Part shown: piece after piece, positions 22,435 through 34,103 of the stretch
Layout of the letters: each line of letters starts with the position of its first letter
How positions within the stretch are numbered: position 1 is the stretch's first letter
Source of the DNA: Astrothelium macrocarpum
Taxonomy: Eukaryota; Ascomycota; Dothideomycetes; Trypetheliales; Trypetheliaceae
NCBI GenBank assembly: GCA_021030915.1
Contig: JAGEMR010000037.1
Location: 62,001 to 126,000 of the forward strand
Direction: 5' to 3'
Length of the DNA stretch: 64,000 bases
Position numbers and translations under genes: made by a program
Notes under the pieces: generated by a model
What the model saw: the letters and a program-made list of their open reading frames with translations, nothing else
The model's database searches: none
What the model was told of the DNA's origin: nothing

Positions 22435-25400
22435 ATGACGGAGCTCGACAACAGAACAGACGACCTAAATGTAACTGTGCCCGACGACGACGGATCAGAA
22501 GAGCCAAATATCACCGAGCTCCAAGACAACGTCTTAGACAACCCGAGCCGGTGGAAAGACTTCAATTGTCAAGCTGAGAAACGTGTCGGTTCATCTACAG
22601 AAGGAGGGTCAGACGAGAGAAATGTCGAATCGCCTTCAGAAGCCACCTCAGACGAGCTTGAAACACAAGAAGTTCAACACGATGCCGAGGTCGAGAATGT
22701 TAGTTGAGTTCCTCACGTTGACACTACACTGTCTTCATGACAGAATGGCACGTTCCTTCTTTGCGGACAAATGCAGCAATTTGCTCTGTCTATAGACCTG
22801 ACAGAACACTAAGTTTTATCTTCAGGAAGTTGAGTCCTCAGATTTGGGATCCAACGTTGTAATTCCACAATTTCTGGTTGACGGGAAACACACCTCAGTT
22901 TTTCGTTGCTGTGGATGCTCGAACGTAAGCCATCCGCTACCAAATCTCGAGCAAATCGCATATCAATAATAGTTCCTCGGTTGCCTCCACTTCAAGTGTC
23001 TTTCTTGCACACTCTTCTATTTTTGTATCACTTGCTTCCATAGCGCAATACGCGAACATCCAGATCATGAATTCGAAGACTCTCGAGATCAACGGTCTTA
23101 TATTCGCAAATACAGCATGATAGATAGAAAGACGATTGAATACCCGGAAAAGGGGAAGTCAATAGAGATAGAGCCCGGTGACGATAATGCTGGGAGATCT
23201 GAACATTTGGTCTTTACTCGATTTACTAACGTGTACCTTGGCTGTCACGACCGTACTGTTGCGATAACGTCGACTACAGAGCGGCGTGAACAAATAAACC
23301 AGCTGCGTCAAAACACACCAGTCATTGAAAGAGTTTCGTTCTTCAAGACGGATCTCACAACCAACGCATCCCAAGCGTATCTTGAGTCGCTTGACATCAA
23401 AGAATCCTCTGTGAGAATCAATGTGTATTCTCAACATATTCTCAATGTGCTGCGGTCAGTCGTGCGCTATTATCCAGGCTTTAGCTTGGGAGACTATTTA
23501 CCCATGAGCATGGATCGAAATATGTGGCTCTTATATCACCATCGTACGGAATTACTTGAGTACAAGAACAATCATCCCGAATATCATGACCCAGACTATA
23601 TTGAGGAGTGTAACAAGGATATTGATGAAGTCGTCAAATTTCTCGACTCGGAATTCCCATTCAGGACGGAGCGATTTGAAAAGCAAATGAGACAGCAAGA
23701 GCCGGTAGTCACCTTCGACCAGGTTGGCCTACTCTTCAGACCAGGCACAGAAATTTATGCACATATCAATTGGGACGGACATAACCTGCAGCCATTCGTG
23801 GTAGCTCAGGTCCATTTCGACAGCGGACGTCCAGTAGATGAAGCTGCTTCACAAGGGCCAGATTATTGGGAGGTTGACTACGCGCCACCTGCAGACGGAC
23901 AACAGAGCGCCTGCTTTCGACTTTCGGTTTGGAACTTGGATTGTGATGGAAATGAATTTGGTAGAAGTGTAGTCACATTTCACATCATGTGGTTTAAGGA
24001 TGAGCGAAAAGTTCGTTCTCTTCCATGCTTTCCAGCATCACTCATTGATCAGACGGAAGAAGGATTGCTTCTACGGAAGAAAACTACTGAGCGAGGAAGG
24101 AAGTTCTTCAATATTTCGAGACGTCCAAGCTACATGCAATACACAGGGTCAAGCAAGGATTTTCCAAGAAGAAATGTGAGCCGCGATATTTATTTAAACA
24201 TCTGTTGCTAATGCTGAATAGTATGCAGCTGCACGATGCATGTGCGATGCAAGACGTGAGCCATGGCGAAACATAGAGAAGCCACAACGTCCAAATCTTG
24301 GTCAACTCACCCAAGAGACAACCAGTGCTTACCTTCGTTGCACGTGTGAATCCTGTTCTGATGGTCAAAGCCCATCTCAGAAAAATATACCTTTCAGTGA
24401 TTGGGACAACATCAGATGTGACACCGTAAATGAGCTGACGGAACAACAGTACTTTCTGTGCTGTGGATACGTGTACGGATATATTTTGAAGGAGCGACAG
24501 TGGCGCTTGCTAGACGTGGAACATTTAGTGGAGCCGCAAATCGATGCTAATGCCATCACCCGGCTAGAACTCGAACATCCAAAGACCAAAGACCTCATTA
24601 AAGCAATCTGCGAGAACTATGCAAACAAAGATGGTGGCATCAAATACGCCGCCGACTTTATTCAAGGGAAAGGAGAGGGCCAGGTTTTCTTACTTCACGG
24701 TCCGCCCGGCGTTGGCAAAACTTTGACCGTAGAGTGTGTGGCTGAATATACTGGTCGGCCTCTTCTACCACTTACTGGAGGCGATATCGGATCAGATGCG
24801 GGCGACGTTGAAACTCATTTACGAGACTTCCTTAGCCTGGGCCAGGATTGGAATGCGGTAGTACTCCTTGATGAGGCTGATGTGTTTCTTACCTCAAGAG
24901 ACGGCATGGGCATTGAACGCAACAGCGTCATTTCCGTGTTCCTCCGAGAGATAGAGTACTAGCGGGGCATTCTCTTCCTCACCACCAACAGGGTAGGAGA
25001 GTTTGACGAAGCTATTCTTTCCCGGATCCACTTTCCACTCCACTTCAGTAAATTTGACGATAAAAGACGGGCACAAGTCTGGAACAACAATCTCGAAAGG
25101 CTGGAAGACAAGCGGAAAGATGAGATTGAGATCCATTACCACGTGACATCCTATGTTCAAGACAAACTTTGCAAGCTTGATTGGAATGGGAGAGAGATCC
25201 GCAATGCTTTCCAGACGGCAGTTTCTCTTGCATTCTACGATGCGCAGAAGAAGCGGGAAGAAAAGGGGGCCAAGGCTAGGACCACGGAGGAGCAGACCAA
25301 AGCTGTTCTGAAGATTGAGCATCTAGAACAAGTCGTAAGCATGTCAACAAACTTCAAGGATTATATGAAGAGGACACATCGGGGTGACGACCTTGCAACA

Positions 25401-25493
25401 ATCGCATTGCAAAAGCTTCTCCGCGATGATAGATGTGAACAGGAAAGGCAGCAAGAAGAGACTGCATCACCGGCAAGATTGCGAAGGTCCTGA
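22435..25493 (+). pseudogene. ZZ-finger / DUF7025 / AAA ATPase with one in-frame TAG
   Basis: Exons 22435-22698, 22826-22924, 22973-24175, 24222-25493, 946 codons including an internal TAG at 24960-24962 (codon 769) and the terminal TGA. An acidic N-terminus is followed by a Cys/His cluster over about residues 110-150 (CCGC, CLSC, CITC, then H...H) like a ZZ zinc finger. A DUF7025-type region follows, then an AAA ATPase module with Walker A GPPGVGKT (about 682-689), Walker B VVLLDEADVF (about 733-742) and the sensor segment GILFLTTNR just after the stop. Family members read ...EYY[RQ]GILFLTTNR here, so the TAG replaces an aromatic residue. Everything after it stays in frame for 176 codons and keeps the expected lid helices. 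The break is therefore recent, suppressed by readthrough, or a sequence error. If real, the product lacks the second half of the ATPase. Confidence 0.8.
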
Positions 25494-25854
25494 TAAGCGA
25501 TTTGTACTTGAACGCCGGACAAGACGGATAGCTAGAGTCTGCCCGAAGGCTGGATCAATGCGCTTTGGTAGAGATGTCCGACAATAAGCTCAGTAGAAAT
25601 GTGACATGCCCCGCCGTTAAGAGGGCAGCACGCTGGATTCATAGTATGTAAGACGAATCATGTTCATCTCAGTATGTCTTGTGAAGAATAAAACAGAATC
25701 GAAGGACAAGTTCCAAAAGCCAGCAGTGCATTTCTTGAAGCCGAGCTCCAATGTTGTACGCAAGTATAGCCAAGGTAACCTGAATACGAGCTTCTATCGA
25801 GCTATTTACACTCTGGAAGCTTCTAGTGTACTTTATGGCCATATTACCGGCGAC
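25494..25854. other. Short convergent spacer
   Basis: The 3' flanks of two genes that face each other. No feature is supported. Confidence 0.5.
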
Positions 25855-27411
25855 TCATCTCCTCTGCACAACAGCAAATTCTTCGAAACCTCTACCCACA
25901 TCTCCCTTCTCGGGATCATGCGCCCATTTTTGTTCTTTCCAACTATCTACATCCATCTCGGTTCGCGCCTTGTCCTTTGTTCTATTCCCTCGCGAATTTT
26001 CAACATTACTATAATAAGCGTTGATAGCCAGCCATGAGAGGACACTGATAATAGCAACAATGCCACCAGATATAATGAAATACATTATATCAGCTTGAAA
26101 GGTAGTTATGCCGAAAATAGCCTATCCGGTTGTTACAGCAAGTTAAGAAGTAGATGAGCTGGATTTAGCAAAGACCGAAAGGAGACTTGATCATGCTTAC
26201 CGCTACAAAAGAGACGGGAGCAACAGCAAATGCGAGGACCGAAATGGCGGTAACTCTGACATCCATTTTCGCGCCCGCAACGTTGAATTCTAAGTCTATC
26301 AGGTTGCGGAAGCGCTCAGACAGCATATCCAGCACGAGAACTTGAGTGGATATCTCGTCCTCGACGTCGGTCAATCGATCCAGGAGGCGATTACGCTGAA
26401 TTACAGCCTCAGTGAGAGTATTGCGCTTAATTGCAGCCTCGGTGAGGGTACTATAATGCTTCTAAGTGATGTCGCCTTTTTCTGCGACAATCTTGGCATA
26501 TCGCCTTCGGGCAATATCGTGGATGTGAAGTTGCTGGCGGATAAGGGAGATGTCGGCTTGCCTTTTGTGAAGGCATGCTACCCGAGGAATTACGCGAGAA
26601 ACCCGATTGAAGCAATCTACTTCCTATTCCGGAGCACCTTAATGTTAGCTGCTTGTTATTGGAAGCACGATTACGCGACGGAACGCAGCTGTATAAGAGT
26701 GCACAAACATACGGCCTTGACATACGCGTCATTGATTCTTTTGACCACCCCATCCCAATTGTTGAACATTCTGTACAAATCCATGAACACAAACATGGGC
26801 TCATACTTCAGTCTTCTAAATAGATGCATGTGTAGGTCATTGTACTGTCTCTTTACTCGCTTCGCGTAATAATCATTACCTTTAGTATGTTGGGGGAATA
26901 CCAGGATGATCAATGGCCAATCTTCGTCGACATTGCCACCTGAATGGGATCCAATCCAGACACCGATTCGGACCTCTCGATTTGCGTCTTCAAGCTTCGG
27001 TTCTTCTCTTGAATAGCCGCGTCTACCTCGATAGCTTAAGGCAAAAGCAACATCTTTGTAATGCACTCCGCTCTCGGATGGAACGTACGGATGCCGGACC
27101 TTCCCATCTCTTACACATTCGCCAATATACTTTGGATACCGATGGAAGACGTCTTGGAGCTTTTCGTGAAGATCGGTCTGCCAACCTTCGATGCATATGA
27201 TCACTACTTCGCCGGGCTCAAAATGTAGAGATGTCATATTTAGTCTGGAGACTGTCTTGATATTAATATTGTTGCCTGTTGCAGTTAAGATGTGAAATCC
27301 AGCAGTTGTGACTTCAAAGGTTGTATCTGCACTGCTATATTGTTGAGAGTAATGTTTTGAAGGCGGACGCCACTTGGAATCTCGGATAAGGTGAGAAGGC
27401 AACTTAGACAT
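25855..27411 (-). pseudogene. CorA-like two-span membrane protein with one in-frame TAG
   Basis: Minus-strand exons 27411-26713, 26623-26201, 26121-25855 (463 codons including an internal TAG at 26464-26462, codon 287, and the last stop). The N-terminal domain is alpha/beta. A long helical region follows (RQADISLIRQQLHIHDIARR, then LDMLSERFRNLIDLEFN). Two C-terminal membrane spans are AISVLAFAVAPVSFVAIFG and IMYFIISGGIVAIISVLSW, with a basic and acidic tail. This is the architecture of fungal CorA-like proteins, but the GMN motif of true magnesium channels is replaced by FGIT, so ion transport is doubtful. The TAG sits in the helical region where CAG (Gln) would fit, and the downstream 176 codons including both spans stay open. 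Right after the stop, a 10-codon unit (TLTEAAIKRN / TLTEAVIQRN) is tandemly duplicated. Confidence 0.7.
26392..26455 (-). repeat. 30-nt tandem duplication in CorA-like gene
   Basis: Two adjacent 30-nt units encode TLTEAAIKRN and TLTEAVIQRN on the minus strand and have diverged at a few positions. The duplication is in frame and adds about three helical turns to the region before the membrane domain. It lies immediately downstream of the premature TAG. Confidence 0.7.
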
Positions 27412-29038
27412 GTTCCACGAGATTGTTTCTATTCGCACAGATATTCTGAGATCAAGAGACAAGTCAAAAAAGAAAGTATAGCAGCACTGTAAAAGATAAC
27501 TCCAGGAAATTAAAAACAAAAGTTCAACGCGGCTGAGACAAGGTTCTAATTAAGTGCCGCGGTTTCCGGGTTCAGCTGCGACCCTAGACGATATTCGGTC
27601 TAAATTGGTTGTTCTATCGTATCCGCCAATGAGACTCACCAAACTCCACAAAGATTGCAACACAGTATATAAAGTAAGTAAGCAACACATAGTATAAGCC
27701 AGGCGAGAAAGGCGAATATGACATCAGATGCCAGATGGTGTTTAGGCTGAGATCAGGTTCGTTAATGTTCGGCAAGATCAAAGAAGATTTATGAAGGCTT
27801 CGTAGGATGGAAGCTGGATCCGAAAACGGCTCTATCACCACGTAAGTGACCGTGCACAAGCACTGAGGAGTGTCAGTTGCTGCCTAAGATGGAGCTAACG
27901 ATACGGATCTTGGCGTCTTACAAATTCCAGTTGCTCCGACAAGTAATTGGTTATTTCATGTACGGACAAATGGTCGTACGTAGGTACGTGCGTTCCATAG
28001 GCGCATCATCGTTCGGTGCTGAACGCCAAGATGGCGGCTACAACATCCTCAGTACGGCCTAGAAATTAGTAGATAGATTTTTCTTGATTGCAGAAACTAC
28101 TCATGGCATGTTGAAAATCCACAATCCTCTTAAATTTCTTCTTTCACCTTCCTCTTCCTTGTATGAGCAGGTAGATCCTCAAGAACAGCGTAAAGACATT
28201 GGGGTGAAGCAAATGCGCTGGCAAAGATCATCAGTGTTAGATCAGTCATCCAATTTGAGATTCGATCACTCAAAGCTATGGCATGGATGTAATTTGAACA
28301 AGGATAGGGCATAGCCAGGCTTGGAGTAGGTAACCAGAGGTTTTTTCGAACGTCCAATCCTCGCGTAAAGAATAGCAATGGTAGACTAAATTCTCTTCTT
28401 CAAAGCCTAATGTCAGGAACGCTTTCAAGCTAGGGTCGATTTGTACAAGAACGGCGAACAGTTGAAGCTAAGCTGAATTGATTTCTGGCTAGCTGCGTTG
28501 ATTCTAGGGGGGAGAGAAGGAGCGGAGGTAGAAATGTACTCCGTTTCTCAATCACGTGCTACTGACCGTCCCGTCCTGTGATTTCCACAACATCCAATTT
28601 GGGGCGAAAAAAAAAAAAGGCTGCTTCAGCAATCCATCTACGTCATCCTAGATGGTGGAGCCTGACCGAAAACCGGAAGTGCGCTCGACACGGAAAGCTC
28701 CAACGCATCAATGGCTTCACATATATCTAAAGTAAAAGCGATGATCGGATCAATCTCGGTCAAATCTTGATGCAATCAAATACCTAAATTGCGCGACTAC
28801 CTCATCAGTCATGTCTTGGTCGATACTGCAAGGTACTGCTAATCCAATTCGCCGAAATTTTACGTTCAGCCAGCCATGTGCCATGTAAGAAAGAGCAATT
28901 CCCCACGTCAAGCGAGTTGTAGTATATGAATTACGTTTCTGTCCATAGAGCTCTTGAACTCTCCCAAATCGTCCAAATGATTTCACCTCACATACAGTAG
29001 CCCAACCACGCGTATCGTAGCCAAGGAGCCGAAAATTC
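27412..29038. other. 1.6-kb spacer, no supported gene
   Basis: Only short ORFs are present (for example minus 27614-27859 and 28130-28378), neither with a recognisable domain nor convincing splice signals. A poly(A) run of 12 lies at about 28608-28619. The right end is the 3' flank of the ferric reductase gene. Confidence 0.4.
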
Positions 29039-31198
29039 TCACCAAGAATATGCCTCAACCTCAAGCTCAAACTCAGGCTTTCCAAGCTTGCCAGCCACCA
29101 CAACAGCAGCTCTGACATCGTCGCAAAGCGCACCAGGTCCGCAAACAACCACACCGATCCTCTCCCAGCCAGCGTTGATCTCCTCATCCAACAGCTGCCT
29201 GACATCCAGTCTACTTCCGATCCTAACCTCCTTGTCAACAACAGCGCTCATCGCAATGCTCAAGTCCTCGACCAGACAGCGCGCCGACTCCTTCACGCTC
29301 CATACAATCCTGACGTTCCAGTGATTGTTGACAAACGGCAGAAGACCCGTGATGCCGATACCGCCGCCGATGAGCAGCAGACGGTCGGAACGGAGGACTT
29401 CTCGGGTGGAATTGTTTGGATAAGGTCCCTCAACGAGCGTCAGGAGGTCGTCGTGTGCCGCCAGGTGCTTGGTCATGCCGGTCGACTTACGAACGTAGAG
29501 TGTCAGACCGATATCGGGATGGGCGGGTCGTCTAATGGCCTTGGTGGTTGGCTTTGCTGCGGCAGTCTTCTCTACGTCAAAGTGTCCTTTTATTCGTTCC
29601 CCAGAACTCTGGCTGTTTGAATCGGAATCGGCGTGCGTGCAGCATGATGGTTGTAGCATGGCTGTCTGCAGAACAGAGAACGGATGATTCTCCCATGGTC
29701 GGAGGGGATTAAGGGTAGGGAAGTACGTGTAGACATGCTTGCCGGGCTCCGAACCCCATCGAATGCCAGGAATATCAATACGAACGTAGTCTTGATTAAG
29801 TACTGTGACTTTGGCTCGACGTGGACCGGCAATCGCTATGCGTAAAATCCGTCCCAAGCGGTCGAACATCCAGATCGCAGAGATTGCTATCATCCAGTCC
29901 TCATATCCACCAAGGAACTTGTATAAATCGTAAGCATGGTACCAGCAGCCAACGATGAGAACAGCGGAGAGCAAGATATGTTTGAGTAAGAAGAATTCGT
30001 ATGCGTAATTACGCACATAGAGCCCGCTGCCAAATGTGAGAATCACGCAAGAGAGAGTAGCGACAATGCCCCAGATCCAGTACGGTGTTTTGACTGCCTC
30101 GCTGTACGTTCCTTCAGCCTTGTATAATATCACAGCAATGATAGAGTGAAGGAGAACCTGCAGTGTGAAAATACGGGCGACCCAGCGATGTAGTACGAGG
30201 AATGTCGAACGTGACCAGTTCGTTGCCCAGAGCAGGACATTGTTCCTGCCTCCAAAGAGCCAGATAAGAGGTGCAATTATGTACGCAAAGGCTCCCGTTC
30301 GATAGAGTACGTAGGCCATAATCTCGCGCCATCTACTCGAATACCACGCATTAGGTTGCCGAGATTGAAAAGAGATTGAAGTGAGGACTATGTTGAGAAC
30401 GAGAAACATAAATATATACAACGTTTTGCCAACTGTAGGCGCGTTGCCTAGGAGGAAAGGAAGCGGGCGGATTTGATATGTGCGGATGAGGCTTGCCCAG
30501 ACCATACAAGGCTTGAGCTTCCTAAAAAGAGAAGACATGAACGGCAAATATCCAAGCCACGTGAGTACTATAGGCGTTCCGAAGCCAGTAACGAGCATCG
30601 CGATACTACATTATGCGGAAGTTAGCATTTGGGTGCAAAGAGCAAGAGCAAAATGTTACCCATAAGTATTTTCATGCACCGTTTCGCGCTGTACACTTGT
30701 CAAAACATTCCACTGCTCTTGATACACAAGAGGCGAGACAAGGGATGTGCCGTTGAGCCATGTGCTCTCTGGTGTAAGTTGAATCGATGGCGGACTGGTA
30801 ATGTTTGCAAGCGTCTCAGAGTAGGACCATCTTGGCGGAACGCCTATTTCGCCAGCGTTAGATTGACCAGTGGCCTCGGTTTCCCAAAAAAGCTCGAGCT
30901 TCGAATTCGCAATGTTGTATTCGGCACATTTGGTGTGCATACACCAGGCAAGACTGCTGAGGTAGGGCGTGTTCTCTGCCCAACACGCTGAGGTTGTAAC
31001 CATGGTCATCATTCCAACCGTATTGCCCATGCTAGAACAAGAGAGCATCAAGTTATACAGGGATCGTAAGCAGGACATGGCACAGAATGGATCGTAGGGG
31101 TTCGCAGGAAAGCCGTCGAGAGCGCCCTGGAACGGTATGCCTGCAGAGATGGATGTAGCCATCAACCATGATGACCAGAGGAGTGAAGAAACCTTCAT
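29039..31198 (-). CDS. Ferric reductase (FRE/NOX-like metalloreductase), 701 aa
   Basis: Minus-strand exons 31198-30660 and 30605-29039 (2106 nt). A plasma-membrane enzyme that moves electrons from cytosolic NADPH via FAD and two haems to extracellular Fe(III) or Cu(II). A signal peptide (first 20 residues) leads a Cys-containing exocellular domain with N-glycosylation sequons (residues 21-180). The six-to-seven-span ferric-reductase domain has two His pairs spaced 14 apart (about H319/H333 and H389/H403), the bis-haem ligands. The FAD-binding segment HPFSVLQ and the NAD-binding segment LLIGGGIGITGLLPFV follow, and CGPG lies near the C-terminus. The C-terminal FAD/NAD part shows the C-then-G skew pattern. 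The gene starts about 1.25 kb from the divergent BRCT gene. Iron-responsive control is likely by family, but no GATA-type cluster was proven. Confidence 0.92.
29040..29560 (-). other. GC-skew dipole at 3' end of ferric reductase gene
   Basis: On the plus strand 29040-29290 is C-rich and poor in G. From about 29320 it becomes G-rich. Read on the coding (minus) strand this is again C-rich then G-rich toward the stop codon, matching the other dipoles, but weaker. Confidence 0.5.
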
Positions 31199-32448
31199 GC
31201 TACCAGGTGATTACTGAAACAAAGTTGGAAATAAAGTATGGCGGTAAGTTCTGTCAGCTCAATTTCTATTATCTTCATCCCCACAGTGGCAGAACAGCAG
31301 TTCCGTTGCCATGGGCTAGGCATGGTAGATTCACAAGCGCGAGTATTGATGAGAAGTTTTGAGTTGATTTTCTAGCCGTGTCTAGGAAAAGTCCCGCAGG
31401 CGGCTTGCATATTCTGTCCGCTGACCACCAATGGTGTCGTCGTACAGAATCCCTTAGAGCTTCCCTGCAGCCGCGTGTGTTCAGGCTCATAAACTCAAGA
31501 ATCGATGATGAGGGCACCGGATTAGGGTAAAGAGACAGCCACGTCAAACTTGGATACGTATTTGTGAAGTTGATAGAAGAACAACTTGCTTGCCTCTTTT
31601 GCTTTGATTCTCTTGATCGATGTGTTTCCAAATATCTAGTCGCTTTTTTCAAGTAAGTTATGTCAGGAACCGGCTCTGCGTTGCTCGAATAGGACATCAG
31701 CTAGTTTCAATCCTTAGGTTCGGAATAGCCAGATGGTTGGATAAAGCTATCATATCTCCAAGATGGACCGCCAACTTTCATTTCAAAGATGACAAGAGCA
31801 CCATATAGTGCAGACTACTGCATAGAGGAGTCTGAATTGGCCTAGAACAACACGGCTGTAGTAGCAAGTGAAGGTGTCCAATTAGCAAGGCAGATGACCG
31901 GAAGCGGCCCGAGCTTGTGTTAGGCAAATTAACCTCCAAACTTCTGAACCTCAAAATACAACTACACCTCCGAAAGCAGTCGTCAAGAACTGTAAACTAG
32001 CTCGGCAGGCAGGCTGCTCACACTCTTGTGGTGCATTTGCGCATAGTACTCTATGCCCAGGTACGGCCGGCTCAGCATCATAGACTGACACTCAGTACCT
32101 GATGTCGAATGACACAAATGAGTCAAGTGCATCTTTCACGATGGAAGTATCATCAAATGCCCACTGGCGAAGGAGAAAACAGCTGGCAACATGCAGGCAG
32201 AAGCGACCGGGATGAGAACACTGCATGTCTTTCGATTGGATGCCTGATAAAGAGCACCTATGCGGTGAAGGTTTAAGTTGGTGGCAGCCTGGATGTGGGC
32301 GGCTGAAGGATTGGCTCACACGTGCGTTCGCGAGCTAGCGCGCAACTCCCAAGTGCAGTAGGAGCCTACACATCAAATATCAGCTTCAACAGCTCACTTT
32401 CAACCACAAAATTCCTCTTTTTCTTAAATTTAAATCTGTCGGCTCGTC
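31199..32448. promoter_or_regulatory. Divergent spacer between ferric reductase and BRCT genes
   Basis: About 1.25 kb holding both upstream regions. The ORFs present (for example minus 31275-31697) have no recognisable motif. The last 60 nt before 32449 are A/T- and C-rich, consistent with a transcription start and leader. Confidence 0.35.
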
Positions 32449-33354
32449 ATGGCTAAATCGACCGTTTTTATCGTCACTCGCGATGTAAGCTCCCAATACA
32501 CGTACATGCTCTCCAACTAATTATTTAAAGGATACTGTTCATGATGGTGACGAGCAGAGCGACACCTCGATTATCTCGGCCCATGCTTCTCTCGAATCTG
32601 CCAATGCTGCAGCAAAAGCTCATCTGAACTCCCAGAAGACTAAGGGTCGTCCTGGTCATGAGGTTCAAGTTGACGAAGGCCAAGACGAACATGGCTATTA
32701 TGAGGGATTTGCTTTGGTCGCAACTTCGGAGAGGTATTCATTCATTGTCAACGTGTCCGAGTTAGACTTAAAAGGCGGCCATGTCACTGTGAACGAAAGC
32801 GAGCCAAAAGTTGTACCCGCGAGTAAAAAGGGATCTGGCAAAGTTGCTGCGCCCAGCAAGAAGCGTAAGGGAAAAGGTTTGTACCCTACAAACCACTTTT
32901 ACACTTACTCAAATCTCTCAAATATGTTTTCTACTATTTCAAATTACCAATGTACTAACCTTCTTCACAATGTCCAGAAGCGGATGATGATGACGAAGAA
33001 AACGATGAAGAGCCTGAAGAAAAGGAGAAGAAACCATCCAAGGCTAAGAAAGGTCCATCCAAAAAGTCAAAGAGCGAATCCAAGAAACCTGAAACAGCCG
33101 AGGGTACCTCAGATTGTCTAAATGGTCTTCAATTCGTCATCTCCGGCGTTCTCGAAGGCTTCACACGTGATGAAGCCAAGACCCTTGTCATCAATCGTGG
33201 AGGAAAGGTCCTGAGCGGTATCAGCAGAAACGTTGACTATGTCATCCTTGGTACCAATGCTGGCGCAAAGAAACTCGAGCAGATCGAGGACCTGGAGCTC
33301 AAGACTCTGGATTTTGACGGTTTCAATGAGCTCGTTAGGGAGCGATCGGGTTGA
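32449..33354 (+). CDS. Small BRCT-domain protein, 252 aa
   Basis: Exons 32449-32484, 32531-32876, 32978-33354 (759 nt). The N-terminal 90 residues form a small alpha/beta module (MAKSTVFIVTRD start, HGYYEGFALVA, then a beta segment). A long Lys/Ser/Glu-rich linker follows with several basic clusters (SKKRKGK) that look like nuclear localisation signals. The C-terminal 75 residues are a BRCT domain, with FVISGVLEGFTRDEAKTLV, the GGK turn, and the SRNVDYVILG strand-helix typical of the RFC1/DNA-ligase class, which binds DNA ends or phosphopeptides. It is too short to be RFC1 or a ligase and lacks any ATPase. The first coding exon is only 36 nt. A nuclear role in chromatin or DNA repair is inferred from the domain only. 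Confidence 0.82.
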
Positions 33355-34103
33355 GACAGGGTAATAGCCGATAGACTGAGATTCTTCGATGAATAGACCT
33401 TTTCGAATGGAGATGAAACTGAGGCACTTCTTTCTTGCTGCATCATCGAGCCCGGCGGAGTCATTCAGTTTGCAAGCTTGCACAATTCTTCATTTTCCTC
33501 CAGCTTCTGAATGCATTTGGGACGTCGCTATTTGCTTCTGCCTTCAATTAACGCGTGCGATAGTCTTTACGAATTCATAGATAGCACAATGTCAACTTTT
33601 GATCTAAACTTTACAAAAGGCTTGATTGATAACTGCCTAACAGAATGATTACGAAACCGAACACTCTACCCGCTATGCGTAGGTTCATATGAATGCTCCG
33701 CTAAAGTTTCACAAAGTGATAAGGCAGTCCTGATGTCCAGCAAGGGATACTTGTGGATATAGTGAGATATCCAGTCGACAATGAACCAGGGCCACCTCGT
33801 AATGTGAGGGCACTGCAGCCATTTGTATATTTGCCTAGTAATTCACCAGTAGATTAGACGACCTTCATCCGAAACTGTTGGGAGTCCATTACTGCTCTCA
33901 TGGCTTCATATGAGAGCAATAATCTCCTCTTTAGGTAAGTCAATAGATAAGTGGATTCGAGTGTATTTTAGTTTCATCCTCAATCGCATCTCGATTGGAC
34001 CCAGAGAGATCTATTCTAATGGTTAATGTCTGATCTGAACGACTCCTCCTGTACACTGCAGTGATGACACGCTTTCTACTCCAAACATCACGTACCTTGG
34101 CCA
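33355..34103. other. Convergent spacer, no supported gene
   Basis: About 0.75 kb between two genes that face each other. Only short frames occur. A chance minus ORF (33118-33483) overlaps the BRCT exon and is rejected. Confidence 0.45.

Noticed and set aside
24960..24962. Reassigned TAG codon as an explanation for the internal stops
   Set aside because: TAG is the genuine terminator of NUP98-96 (8979-8981), the TOG gene, the MFS gene and RAM1 in this same window, so a general code change is excluded.
27614..28378. Two minus-strand ORFs of 81 and 82 codons with hydrophobic stretches
   Set aside because: No recognisable domains, no shared splice signals and no conserved-looking segments; likely chance frames in the spacer.
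18476..28700. Repeat-induced point mutation as the cause of both nonsense codons
   Set aside because: The flanking coding regions are not A/T-rich and carry no dense C-to-T pattern. Only one of the two stops has the right context, so wholesale RIP is not supported; single mutations remain possible.
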